Shown in pieces: positions 27,993 to 36,161 of a DNA stretch of 64,000 bases. A model generated the notes under the pieces. The model did not search any database, had not been told where the DNA came from, and saw nothing but the letters and a program-made list of their open reading frames with translations. This stretch comes from Clostridiales bacterium. Lineage in GTDB: Bacteria > Bacillota > Clostridia > Christensenellales > CAG-314. How positions within the stretch are numbered: position 1 is the stretch's first letter; the number at the start of each line of letters is the position of its first letter. The stretch is taken from assembly GCA_022508375.1 (NCBI GenBank), contig JAFLVJ010000006.1, positions 1 through 64,000 on the forward strand. The letters run 5' to 3'. Made by a program: the position numbers and the translations under genes.

Positions 27993-29215
27993 CAAAAGCA
28001 GAGTATGCCAAGTACGGCATAGACACGGAAAAAGCAATAGAGCAACTGTCAAATATTCCAATTTCTGTTCACTGTTGGCAGGGCGACGACGTTGTAGGAC
28101 TGGACGGTGGCGGAAGCCTTTCGGGCGGTATCCAAACGACGGGTAATTACCCCGGCAGGGCAAGGAATTTCGACGAACTCACCGCGGATATAAAAAAGGC
28201 GTTTTCACTTATGCCCGGAAACAAGCGCCTCAATCTTCACGCAAGCTACGCGGTTGTTAACGGCGAACAGGTCGATAGAGATAACTACCAACCCAAGCAC
28301 TTTGCACCGTGGGTTAAGTTTGCCAAGAAAAACGGTATTACGGGTATTGACTTCAACCCGACGCTGTTCTCTCACGCAAATGTCAAGGACGGCTTGACGC
28401 TTTCCTCACCTGACGCTGATATTCGCAAGTTTTGGATAGCCCACTGCAAGGCATGTATTCGTATATCCGAGTATCTTGCAACGGAAATGGGCACCCATTG
28501 CCTGATGAATATATGGATTCCCGACGGTTTCAAGGACGTTCCCGCCGATAGGCTGTCACCGAGATTGAGATTGAAGGATGCGCTAGACGAAATTCTCAGC
28601 GAACCGTACGACAAGAGCAAGGTTATCATTGCAGTAGAAAGCAAGGTGTTCGGTATAGGCATAGAGAGTTATACCGTAGGTAGCAACGAATTTTACCAAA
28701 ACTATGCTGCTACACGCAACGTTTGTTGCTTGTTGGACAACGGGCATTATCATCCGCTTGAGTACGTCAGCGACAAGATTCCGTCATTGCTTGCTTTTTA
28801 CGACAAGGTAGCGTTGCACATTACACGCGGCGTACGTTGGGACAGCGACCACGTAGTATTGCTCGAAGACGAACTAAAGGAAATTGCCAAGGAAATCGTT
28901 CGCAACAACGCTATTGACAAGGTGATGATTGGGTTGGACTACTTCGACGCAAGCATCAATAGGCTTTCCGCTTGGGTAACGGGTCAGCGTTCCATGCAAA
29001 AGGCGTTGCTTACTGCTTTGCTGCTACCTCACGATCAACTAAGGAAGCTGCAAGATACAGCGCAGTTTACCGAACTCATGGTATTGCAGGAGGAATACAA
29101 AACGTTGCCCCTAGGCGCAGTATGGCAGGAATATCTTGCTCGCCAAGGTATAGCCAGCGACTACCTGACTGCAATAAAGAAATACGAAAACAAAGTATTG
29201 AAGGAGAGAGTATAG
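27980..29215 (+). CDS. rhaA: L-rhamnose isomerase
   Basis: The 411-residue enzyme interconverts L-rhamnose and L-rhamnulose. It is a metal-dependent TIM-barrel isomerase. Family motifs are clear: SVHCWQGDDVVG near the N-terminus, NLHASYAV, DFNPTLFSH, VAVESKVFGIG, LLDNGHYHP and RGVRWDSDHV, the last three carrying the usual metal-binding Glu, Asp and His residues. Length agrees with the family (about 415-420). It lies between rhaB and rhaD in the standard catabolic order. No rhamnose mutarotase or lactaldehyde reductase gene is seen nearby. Confidence 0.96.
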   Translation: MYELAKAEYAKYGIDTEKAIEQLSNIPISVHCWQGDDVVGLDGGGSLSGGIQTTGNYPGRARNFDELTADIKKAFSLMPGNKRLNLHASYAVVNGEQVDRDNYQPKHFAPWVKFAKKNGITGIDFNPTLFSHANVKDGLTLSSPDADIRKFWIAHCKACIRISEYLATEMGTHCLMNIWIPDGFKDVPADRLSPRLRLKDALDEILSEPYDKSKVIIAVESKVFGIGIESYTVGSNEFYQNYAATRNVCCLLDNGHYHPLEYVSDKIPSLLAFYDKVALHITRGVRWDSDHVVLLEDELKEIAKEIVRNNAIDKVMIGLDYFDASINRLSAWVTGQRSMQKALLTALLLPHDQLRKLQDTAQFTELMVLQEEYKTLPLGAVWQEYLARQGIASDYLTAIKKYENKVLKERV

Positions 29216-29216
29216 T

Positions 29217-30101
29217 ATGGGATTGATTGAAGGCATCAAGAAAGCAGGCAAGGAACTTGCTCGCGAACTTAAAGATATAAAACAAGCTCCATTCGTACAG
29301 GAAATGTGCAAGACAGCTTCCAACATGTACCGTCTGGGTTGGGATGAACGCAACGGTGGCAATATCAGTTATCTGCTAGATGAAAAGGAAGTAGCAGAGT
29401 ATCTTGATTTAACCAAGGTTCTTCGCACACTGCCGTTTATGGGTTGGAACGAGACCGAGTTCGACGCAAAACCTATCGAGGGTAAAATCTTCATAGTAAC
29501 GGGCACGGGAAAATACTTCAAAAACGTGCAGGACGATCCCGAAACTAACCTCGGCATTATAAGAATAGCCAAAGGCGGCAAAGGTATCGAACTTTTGTGG
29601 GGGTACAAGGATGGTGGTAGAACTACGAGTGAGCTTCCTGCACATTTGATGTGTCATATGGCAAGGCTTGCTATCGATCCCGAAAACCGTGTCATAATGC
29701 ACAGTCATCCGACTTACACGCTTGCAATGAACTACGTTCACGAACTTGACGAAATGAAACTTACGCACACTCTTTGGGAAATGTGCACCGAGTGTATAGC
29801 CGTATTTCCTGACGGCGTTGGAGTGTTACCGTGGATGGTTTGCGGAACAAACGAGATAGGCATTGCAACCGCAGAAAAGATGAAAGAGTTTCGCTTGGTG
29901 GTGTGGAGCATGCACGGAATCTACGGCGCTGGCAAAACTATGGACGAAACGTTCGGTTTAATTGAAACAGTAGAAAAGGCTGCTCAAATCTATATGCTGA
30001 CTGCTCACCTTCCGCGTATAAACACAATCAAGGACGAAGACATGGTCAAACTTGCCGAGTACTTCGGTGTCAAGTACCGCAAGGACTTCCTTAACCTGTA
30101 A
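29217..30101 (+). CDS. rhaD: Rhamnulose-1-phosphate aldolase
   Basis: The 294-residue class II aldolase splits L-rhamnulose 1-phosphate into dihydroxyacetone phosphate and L-lactaldehyde. The zinc-binding His pair is in MHSHPTYTL (about 160-168), a third His is in SMHGIYGAG near 233, and the catalytic Glu is in SELPAH near 140. NGGNISYLL and IVTGTGKYFKN are phosphate-site motifs. Length is slightly above the 274 residues of the enterobacterial enzyme. A good ribosome binding site (AAGGAGAG) precedes the start, one base after the rhaA stop. It is the last gene of the operon, before the terminator at 30,174. Confidence 0.95.
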   Translation: MGLIEGIKKAGKELARELKDIKQAPFVQEMCKTASNMYRLGWDERNGGNISYLLDEKEVAEYLDLTKVLRTLPFMGWNETEFDAKPIEGKIFIVTGTGKYFKNVQDDPETNLGIIRIAKGGKGIELLWGYKDGGRTTSELPAHLMCHMARLAIDPENRVIMHSHPTYTLAMNYVHELDEMKLTHTLWEMCTECIAVFPDGVGVLPWMVCGTNEIGIATAEKMKEFRLVVWSMHGIYGAGKTMDETFGLIETVEKAAQIYMLTAHLPRINTIKDEDMVKLAEYFGVKYRKDFLNL

Positions 30102-30173
30102 AAGTGGTGAAACTAAAAAGATAGATTCATAAATTTATTGCGCTGCTTTTTCGATACATACAACGGCTCATAT

Positions 30174-30212
30174 ATCCTCCGAATAATAAATTTCGGAGGA
30201 TAATTTTGTTTT
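30174..30212 (+). terminator. Intrinsic terminator after rhaD
   Basis: ATCCTCCGAA pairs with TTCGGAGGAT (30,174-30,201), followed by AATTTTGTTTT. Confidence 0.8.
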
Positions 30213-30253
30213 CATTTGCCACAAATCTAAGGTAAGTCACGCAAGATATGCTA

Positions 30254-30282
30254 TTGACTTTTGGGCAAGCAGCGGATACAAT
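30254..30282 (+). promoter_or_regulatory. Promoter of the phosphatase-like lipoprotein gene
   Basis: TTGACT (30,254-30,259), a 17-bp spacer and TACAAT (30,277-30,282) lie 30 bp before the start codon. Confidence 0.8.
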
Positions 30283-30311
30283 ATTTTTAACGATTTTATT
30301 CGGAGAATGTG

Positions 30312-31445
30312 ATGTTAAACAGCAAAAGGATAATTTCAACGTTAGGCATAGTCTTGTGCATACTGCTCGTTTTGTGCGGATGTAATCCCGGTAAAACCGT
30401 TAAATGCGGTTGGGATATGGTGGATTTGGGCGACGACGTAGATATTCACACGCTCGAGCAAGGTTCATACCTTGCGGACGACTACGCCAAAATTGCCTCT
30501 TACGCCAAGGGGACGCAGGAGCTGAGCCGTCCTCAATCGGTGCAACTTATTTGGCTTGCGGAGCCGCAAGAGCAAGTGGCGGTTGCGTATTATATCGTGG
30601 AAATCGAGGACGTAAACGGACTGTACGCTCCTATATCCATAGATACCGCAACTACGTGTATCGACGTGTTCAACTTGTGCGTTGGAACGAAATACGTATG
30701 GCGCGTTACGGCTAACTTCGCCGACGGACGAAAAAGCTCGTCCATGTGGTCGCGCTTTACGACAAAGGACGTTGCTCCGCGCAACATTTACGTTGACGGC
30801 GTTACCAACGTGCGAGATCTGGGCGGTTGGGCTACTCCCGAGGGCAAGGTACGTCAAGGCATGATGTACCGTTGCGGAAGGCTGAACAAGAGCGAAACGC
30901 CGGACGTGATTATCGAAATTACCCAATCGGGAATAGATACAATGCGCAACGTGCTTGCAATCCGCACGGAAATTGATTTGCGTACGCCCAACAATCACAA
31001 CACGGAAACGGGCGGTATCACGTCAAGTCCGCTGGGCGAGGATGTCAATTACGTCAACTGCCCATTGGAGTGGGATACGGGCAACTACCTTACAAATAAC
31101 ATCAATTCCGTACGGGAGTTTTTTGCTCTGGCTGCGGATATTAACAACTATCCGCTTATTTTCCATTGCAATATCGGCACGGACAGGACGGGTATGTTCG
31201 CGTTTTTAATCAACGGACTCTTGGGCGTGGCGGAAGAAGATTTGTATCGCGACTATCTTTTTTCAAATTTCGGACAAATCAATACCGCAAGGTCGCTGAG
31301 CAATATCAAGAACAACTATCTTACTACTATCAATAAGTATCAGGGCGCCACCCTGAGCGAACGTATCGAAAACTGTCTGATTGAGTTGGTGGGAGTACCT
31401 CAGGCGGATATTGAAGCTATAAAAAGCATAATGTTGCAGTACTAA
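30312..31445 (+). CDS. Lipoprotein with FnIII-like and tyrosine-phosphatase-like domains
   Basis: The start at 30,312 follows GGAG by 6 bp and gives 377 residues with lipobox LCGC. Residues of about 70-155 form an FnIII-like domain (VQLIWLAEPQEQVAVAYYIV, then KYVWRVTANFADG). The C-terminal half is a PTP-type phosphatase of the Y_phosphatase3 kind, with NVRDLGGW, a Cys-x5-Arg loop in HCNIGTDRTGMF (Cys286, Arg292) and an upstream EIDLRTP segment. It sits outside the membrane, so protein-tyrosine signalling is unlikely. A phosphate ester on a glycan, inositol phosphate or lipid is a better guess. It is monocistronic, with its own promoter and terminator. Confidence 0.85.
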   Translation: MLNSKRIISTLGIVLCILLVLCGCNPGKTVKCGWDMVDLGDDVDIHTLEQGSYLADDYAKIASYAKGTQELSRPQSVQLIWLAEPQEQVAVAYYIVEIEDVNGLYAPISIDTATTCIDVFNLCVGTKYVWRVTANFADGRKSSSMWSRFTTKDVAPRNIYVDGVTNVRDLGGWATPEGKVRQGMMYRCGRLNKSETPDVIIEITQSGIDTMRNVLAIRTEIDLRTPNNHNTETGGITSSPLGEDVNYVNCPLEWDTGNYLTNNINSVREFFALAADINNYPLIFHCNIGTDRTGMFAFLINGLLGVAEEDLYRDYLFSNFGQINTARSLSNIKNNYLTTINKYQGATLSERIENCLIELVGVPQADIEAIKSIMLQY

Positions 31446-31459
31446 CCTGTTACCCGATT

Positions 31460-31488
31460 GAGCCCTACGTCATCGTAGGGCTTTTTTT
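31460..31488 (+). terminator. Intrinsic terminator
   Basis: AGCCCTACG pairs with CGTAGGGCT around TCAT, followed by seven T. Confidence 0.9.
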
Positions 31489-31660
31489 ATTGTGATATGT
31501 ATAAAGGTAAATTATTGTATATAAATAGGTAAAGTCCATATCATATCCGCAAGGGGGCTTTTCGATGTCTTGCACGGATTATCCTTATATGTCTCGGTTC
31601 AAGGTTGTTTTAAGGTTTTGATAAAAAAATCGTTTAATTTTTCATTTTTAAATTTTAGTA

Positions 31661-31689
31661 TTGAATATTAGACAGGAAAGGTGTAGAAT
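31661..31689 (+). promoter_or_regulatory. Promoter of the sugar ABC transporter operon
   Basis: TTGAAT (31,661-31,666), a 17-bp spacer and TAGAAT (31,684-31,689) leave a leader of about 150 nt before the start at 31,846. The leader holds AAGGT/ACCTT (31,759-31,773) and TAGGGT/ACCCTA (31,797-31,811) hairpins. The rest of the 31,489-31,660 stretch is AT-rich with no gene. Confidence 0.65.
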
Positions 31690-31723
31690 TTATACGCCGA
31701 ATTATTTCTATTTAAAAAAACAT

Positions 31724-31737
31724 GAACGTTTGCGTTC
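31724..31737. promoter_or_regulatory. Inverted repeat in leader, candidate LacI-type operator
   Basis: GAACGTTTGCGTTC is a perfect 5-bp inverted repeat with a 4-bp spacer, about 35 bp past the -10 box. The AACG-N4-CGTT form resembles LacI-family maltose operators. Confidence 0.4.
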
Positions 31738-31845
31738 GAATATGGATATAATCAGTTGAAGGTTAAATACCTTTCGGCGACGTCAATTTAGGTAACTAGG
31801 GTCTCACCCTAAAAATAAAAAAATCTTTTAGATAAGGAGAAAAAC

Positions 31846-33453
31846 ATGAAAAAGACAAGAAAAATAGTTGCTCTTGTAGTAGCAATCGTCATGATCTTTG
31901 CAGTAAGCGTTGTTATGCTTGCAGCTTGCAAACCCAAGGACGACGGCGCTTACAACATCACTGTTTGGACTTCCGAAGTTGAAGGTGTATCCGATCAATT
32001 CGCTGCACAAATCAAGAAGTTCAACGAGACCAACGAATGGGGCTACAAATTCAACGCAGTAGTTGAAGGCGTAGGCGAAGGCGACGCTGCAACACAAATG
32101 ATCAGCGACGTTGCAACCGGCGCAGATTTGTTCTGCTTTGCTCAGGACCAAACTGCTCGTCTTGTACAGGCAGGCGCTCTTGCTCAACCCGGCAAAGCAG
32201 CACAAGAAACGATCAAAGCAAGTCACGATGCAGGCGCAATCAAGGCTGTTACAATCGGTGAAGCTGATGGTGAACCAATAATCCGCGCTTATCCTCTTAC
32301 AAGCGACAACGGTTACTTCATGTATTACAATACAAGCGTTATCAAGGCTGAACACCTTGACAGTCTCGAAGATATCATCGCCGACTGCGAAGCAGCAGGT
32401 ATGAACTTCTCAATGGAACTTGACGGTAACGCATGGTACGTAGCAGGTTTCTTCTTTGGAACAGGCTGCCACAGCGAGTACGCGTACGATGATGAAGGTA
32501 AACCCAAATCCATTGATGACGACTTCAACAGTGACAAGGGTGTCATTGCAATGAAAGGTATGCAAAAGTTGATGAAATCCAGCGTTTACGTATCTTCCGC
32601 TAAGGCTGCCGACTTCGACGCTGCAACTCCCTCCGCAGTAGTTGTCTCCGGTACTTGGGACGTTAACGTTGCGAAGACCGCTCTTGGTGAAAACTTCGGC
32701 GTAACGGATCTTCCTTCCTTCACAGTAGATGGAAACTCTTACCACATTGGTTCTTTCTCCGGTAACAAACTTCTTGGTGTAAAGCCCACCAGCGACGCTA
32801 AGAAAGCCGCTGCTCTTCACCAATTGGCTCTTTACCTCACAAATGCTGAAAACCAACTTGCTCGTTTCAACGAATTCGGTTGGGGTCCCTCTAACCTTGA
32901 AGCTCAACAAGACGAAGCTGTAAAGGCAGACGAAGCACTTTCCGCATTGGCTAAGCAAAACGCATACGCTACACCGCAAGGCAACATCGACGGTGGTTGG
33001 TGGGATATTGCCAAAGTTCTTGGACCGGACGCTCAAGCTGCAGATTTGAACGATGACGCTGCTCTTAAAGCCGCTCTTGAAAAATATGATGCATCAATTT
33101 CAGCATCTATCGAGAAGAAGCAAAATCAATCAGACGCTGAAGCAAAAGCATGGACAGTTATCGGTTCCATCAATGGCGACGAATGGAAAATCGACCTTGA
33201 AATGGTAGAAAGCCCTGCTAACACTTGGACTACGAAAGAGGCTTACGACATTACCGAAACTGATCAATTCAAAGTTCGTCAAGGTAAAGACTGGAAAGTT
33301 AACCTTGGTCTCAACGGCGAGTTGGACGGTGGAAACATCACGCTTGCAGGACTTGGTCTTTCGGCAGGAAAATACAAGATCCAGGTTGTTTTGACCGTTA
33401 ATGACAGTGGTGCTGTAACAGGTGGAACAATTAATTTGATACCCGCTGAATAA
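31846..33453 (+). CDS. Sugar-binding lipoprotein fused to a SusE/SusF-like domain
   Basis: The 535-residue protein is the binding component of the ABC transporter encoded downstream. Lipobox LAAC; the family 1 solute-binding fold runs from about 30 to 420 (ITVWTSEVEGVSDQFAAQIK, GADLFCFAQDQ, YPLTSDNGYFMYYNTSV, SGTWDVNVAKTA). Residues 434-535 add a separate beta-sandwich: WTVIGSINGDEWKIDLEM, FKVRQGKDWKVNLG, GNITLAGLGLSAGKYKIQV. This resembles the starch-binding modules of Bacteroidetes SusE/SusF proteins. The pairing with alpha-amylase and pullulanase genes suggests maltodextrin as ligand. Codon use looks highly adapted, as expected for an abundant protein. Confidence 0.9.
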   Translation: MKKTRKIVALVVAIVMIFAVSVVMLAACKPKDDGAYNITVWTSEVEGVSDQFAAQIKKFNETNEWGYKFNAVVEGVGEGDAATQMISDVATGADLFCFAQDQTARLVQAGALAQPGKAAQETIKASHDAGAIKAVTIGEADGEPIIRAYPLTSDNGYFMYYNTSVIKAEHLDSLEDIIADCEAAGMNFSMELDGNAWYVAGFFFGTGCHSEYAYDDEGKPKSIDDDFNSDKGVIAMKGMQKLMKSSVYVSSAKAADFDAATPSAVVVSGTWDVNVAKTALGENFGVTDLPSFTVDGNSYHIGSFSGNKLLGVKPTSDAKKAAALHQLALYLTNAENQLARFNEFGWGPSNLEAQQDEAVKADEALSALAKQNAYATPQGNIDGGWWDIAKVLGPDAQAADLNDDAALKAALEKYDASISASIEKKQNQSDAEAKAWTVIGSINGDEWKIDLEMVESPANTWTTKEAYDITETDQFKVRQGKDWKVNLGLNGELDGGNITLAGLGLSAGKYKIQVVLTVNDSGAVTGGTINLIPAE

Positions 33454-33467
33454 CAATTGATAGCATT

Positions 33468-33505
33468 AGACCGAGTTGGCGAGTTCTCAACTCGGTCTTT
33501 TGTCT
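33468..33505 (+). terminator. Intercistronic terminator/attenuator
   Basis: AGACCGAGTTG pairs with CAACTCGGTCT, then TTTTG. Lying between the binding-protein and permease genes, it would make the binding protein more abundant than the permeases. Confidence 0.75.
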
Positions 33506-33541
33506 TTACAGTACTTACAATAACACTTAAAAGGAGTAAAT

Positions 33542-35092
33542 ATGAAACAACTGGAAGTTCTGGACTATCTGAAACTAAACGGATGGCAGCGTTTCCTTTA
33601 CAATCTCAAGTGCTTCTTTTGCGGTATTCCCGGTTGGTTTGTAAACCTCTGCAAAAAAATCGGCAGATGGGTCAAAAAGGCCGGTATTGCCATTTGGGAA
33701 AATCTCAAAGATTTGTACTTGACCTTAGTAAAAGGTAAGTGGCAAACAAAAGTATCATTTTTGATTATGGGATTCGGTAGCTTATGCTACGGGCAAGTTC
33801 TTCGCGGAGTGCTGTTCCTGCTGTTCGAAATAATATTTGTTTTGTATATGGTATTTTGGGGAGGCAGTTGGCTATCCCTGTTCGGTTCGTTGGGTAAAAC
33901 CCCAATGCAAAAGGACGTATATGACGAAGTGCTGGACCAATATGTAAATATCCCGGGTGATGATTCGTTCAAGATCATGCTTTACGGTCTTCTTTCGATA
34001 GCATTTATCATTGCGCTTGTATATACTTGGCGTCTGCAAATAAAGCAATGCCGTATTAACGAAGAAATAATGGCAAGCGGCAAAAAGGTCAAGAGCACCA
34101 AGGACGACATGAAGTCGCTATTGGACAATCAGTATCACAAGACGCTGTTGGCTCTGCCCGTAACCGGTATAATGATCTTTACCGTTATACCCATTATCTT
34201 CATGATTTTGGTTGCGTTTACCAACTACAACGCAGTTGACGCCGACGGTTACAACAATCTGTTCCACTGGGTAGGATTGAAAAACTTCAACGAACTGGTT
34301 AATTTCGAATCCAACATTCCCGGAGTAAAACCGTTCTCGGTAACATTCGGCGAAGTTCTCGGTTGGACCTTGATGTGGGCGGTATTTGCAACGTTTACTA
34401 ACTACTTCCTTGGTATGTTCGTTGCAATGATGATCAACAAGAAGGGAATTCAGTTCAAGAAAGGTTTCCGTACTATATTGGTCATGACGATAGCAATTCC
34501 GCAGTTTATTTCGTTGATGTACGTATCCAAGATGTTTGCATCCAACGGTATTATAAACGGCGCTTTGCTCAACTTGGGAATTATCAATTCGCCCATTCAC
34601 TTCTTTGACGATCAGGCAAATCCGAACGTTGCGCGTTTGATGGTAATACTCATCAACGTTTGGATAGGAATTCCGTACTTGATGCTTATTGCGACGGGAA
34701 TACTCATGAATATTCCTGCCGACCTGTACGAATCGGCTAAGATCGACGGCGCAAGCGGATTTCAACAATTTGGCAAGATCACGCTTCCCTACATGTTGTT
34801 TGTTACGGGTCCGTACCTGCTCACAAGCTTTACCGGTAACCTTAACAACTTCAACGTTATATTCCTGTTGACGGGAGGTGCGCCGGTCAAGACGGACGCG
34901 TCGGCTGTCGGTGGGGCAGTAGGTGACACCGACTTGCTGATTACGTGGCTATTCAATATGACGACGGGTGTAAGCGGCAAGTACTACTTAGCGTCGGTTA
35001 TCGGTATCATGATATTCATTGTCGTTGCCGTGCTGTCGCTCATTGTGTACAACGTACTGCCATCCAATAAAAACGAGGGGGATTTCTCATGA
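33542..35092 (+). CDS. malF: Sugar ABC transporter permease, MalF type
   Basis: The 516-residue membrane protein has several hydrophobic helices and the coupling EAA loop in ESAKIDGASGFQQFGKITLP (about 398-417), through which the ATPase drives transport. The N-terminal 200 residues before the conserved permease core (from LLALPVTGIMIFTVIPIIF) are an extension with two or three extra helices and basic stretches, similar to the MalF-specific extension of maltose systems. AAGGAG precedes the start. It overlaps the next gene by ATGA. Sugar specificity rests on the neighbourhood. Confidence 0.9.
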   Translation: MKQLEVLDYLKLNGWQRFLYNLKCFFCGIPGWFVNLCKKIGRWVKKAGIAIWENLKDLYLTLVKGKWQTKVSFLIMGFGSLCYGQVLRGVLFLLFEIIFVLYMVFWGGSWLSLFGSLGKTPMQKDVYDEVLDQYVNIPGDDSFKIMLYGLLSIAFIIALVYTWRLQIKQCRINEEIMASGKKVKSTKDDMKSLLDNQYHKTLLALPVTGIMIFTVIPIIFMILVAFTNYNAVDADGYNNLFHWVGLKNFNELVNFESNIPGVKPFSVTFGEVLGWTLMWAVFATFTNYFLGMFVAMMINKKGIQFKKGFRTILVMTIAIPQFISLMYVSKMFASNGIINGALLNLGIINSPIHFFDDQANPNVARLMVILINVWIGIPYLMLIATGILMNIPADLYESAKIDGASGFQQFGKITLPYMLFVTGPYLLTSFTGNLNNFNVIFLLTGGAPVKTDASAVGGAVGDTDLLITWLFNMTTGVSGKYYLASVIGIMIFIVVAVLSLIVYNVLPSNKNEGDFS

Positions 35093-36147
35093 CAGATACT
35101 AAGAAATATTTGATTGAAATCGAAACTCCCGACGGAGCGCTAGTTTCAAGCGAACAACACGAAACTGTTGGCAAGAAATACGACGTAAGCGTCGAATTGC
35201 CCGAAGGTTACGTAGTTGCGGAAAGCGGCGAAGTGGAAGCTCCTTCTCATGCTGCACCTGAGTACGTAGAGCCGATGCTTGAACAAAAGCGTCAACACAT
35301 GGGCATTAAAGCCAAGAGAATAATATCAAATACCATTATTTACATAGTGCTTATTGCCATGAGTATCCTTTGGCTTGTACCCTTTGTGTGCATAGTGTTT
35401 GAATCCTTCCGCGTGGAGTCCACTTGGCAGGTTGGATACGTAATCCCCAAGCAGTGGGGCTTCGATAACTATATTAACCTGTTTACGAAAACAGATTTCC
35501 CAAGATGGCTGTTAAACACCTTTATTATGGGTGTGGCTGTGGCTGTATTGCAAACGATAATCGTACTTGCAATGAGTTACGTACTGTCGAGAATGCGTTT
35601 CAGAGGCAGAAAAGGCCTTATGAACTTCATGCTTGTTCTCGGCATGTTCCCGGGCTTTTTAACCTTGATACTGCTGTATAAGCTGCTTAGCGACCTGCAT
35701 ATGACAGGTAACAATTCGATCTTCGGCTTGATACTGGTGTATATAGGTTCTAGCGGTATGGGTTACTACATATCTAAGGGATTCTTCGATACCATTCCCA
35801 AGTCGCTGGACGAAGCGGCGCGCGTAGATGGCGCAACGAGAGCGCAAGTTATGTTCAAGGTAATATTGCCCTTGGCTAAACCCATCGTAATATACACAAT
35901 CTTGATGGGTTTCATGGCGCCTTGGGGCGATTTCGTCCTTGCTAAGTACATTGCGCACAACACCAGCAAGGGTATGAACGTTGCGGTAGGCTTGCAAAAC
36001 TTAATTGCTTCGAATGCAACGCTTTCTACCAACTACACAATGTTCTGCGCAGGCGGTGTAGTCGTTGCTATTCCTATTACGATATTGTTCATGTGCTTGC
36101 AAAAGTACTACGTAGAAGGCGTCACCGGTGGCGCAGTTAAGGGTTAA
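35089..36147 (+). CDS. malG: Sugar ABC transporter permease, MalG type
   Basis: The 352-residue protein contains the MalG-type core from about residue 82 (NTIIYIVLIAMSILWLVPFV) and the EAA loop EAARVDGATRAQVMFKVILP near 242-261. The first 80 residues are an unusual cytosolic extension (LIEIETPDGALVSSEQHET, then VELPEGYVVAES). It looks like a small beta-rich domain ending in a charged linker (EPMLEQKRQHMGIKAKR). Ordinary MalG proteins are about 280-300 residues. Start and translation are coupled to malF by the ATGA overlap. Confidence 0.9.
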   Translation: MTDTKKYLIEIETPDGALVSSEQHETVGKKYDVSVELPEGYVVAESGEVEAPSHAAPEYVEPMLEQKRQHMGIKAKRIISNTIIYIVLIAMSILWLVPFVCIVFESFRVESTWQVGYVIPKQWGFDNYINLFTKTDFPRWLLNTFIMGVAVAVLQTIIVLAMSYVLSRMRFRGRKGLMNFMLVLGMFPGFLTLILLYKLLSDLHMTGNNSIFGLILVYIGSSGMGYYISKGFFDTIPKSLDEAARVDGATRAQVMFKVILPLAKPIVIYTILMGFMAPWGDFVLAKYIAHNTSKGMNVAVGLQNLIASNATLSTNYTMFCAGGVVVAIPITILFMCLQKYYVEGVTGGAVKG

Positions 36148-36161
36148 AAGGAGATTATTTT

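Noticed and set aside
31690-31845. Possible riboswitch in the transporter leader
   Set aside because: Only short separate hairpins are visible and no known aptamer pattern is recognised, so it is noted as leader structure and not called.
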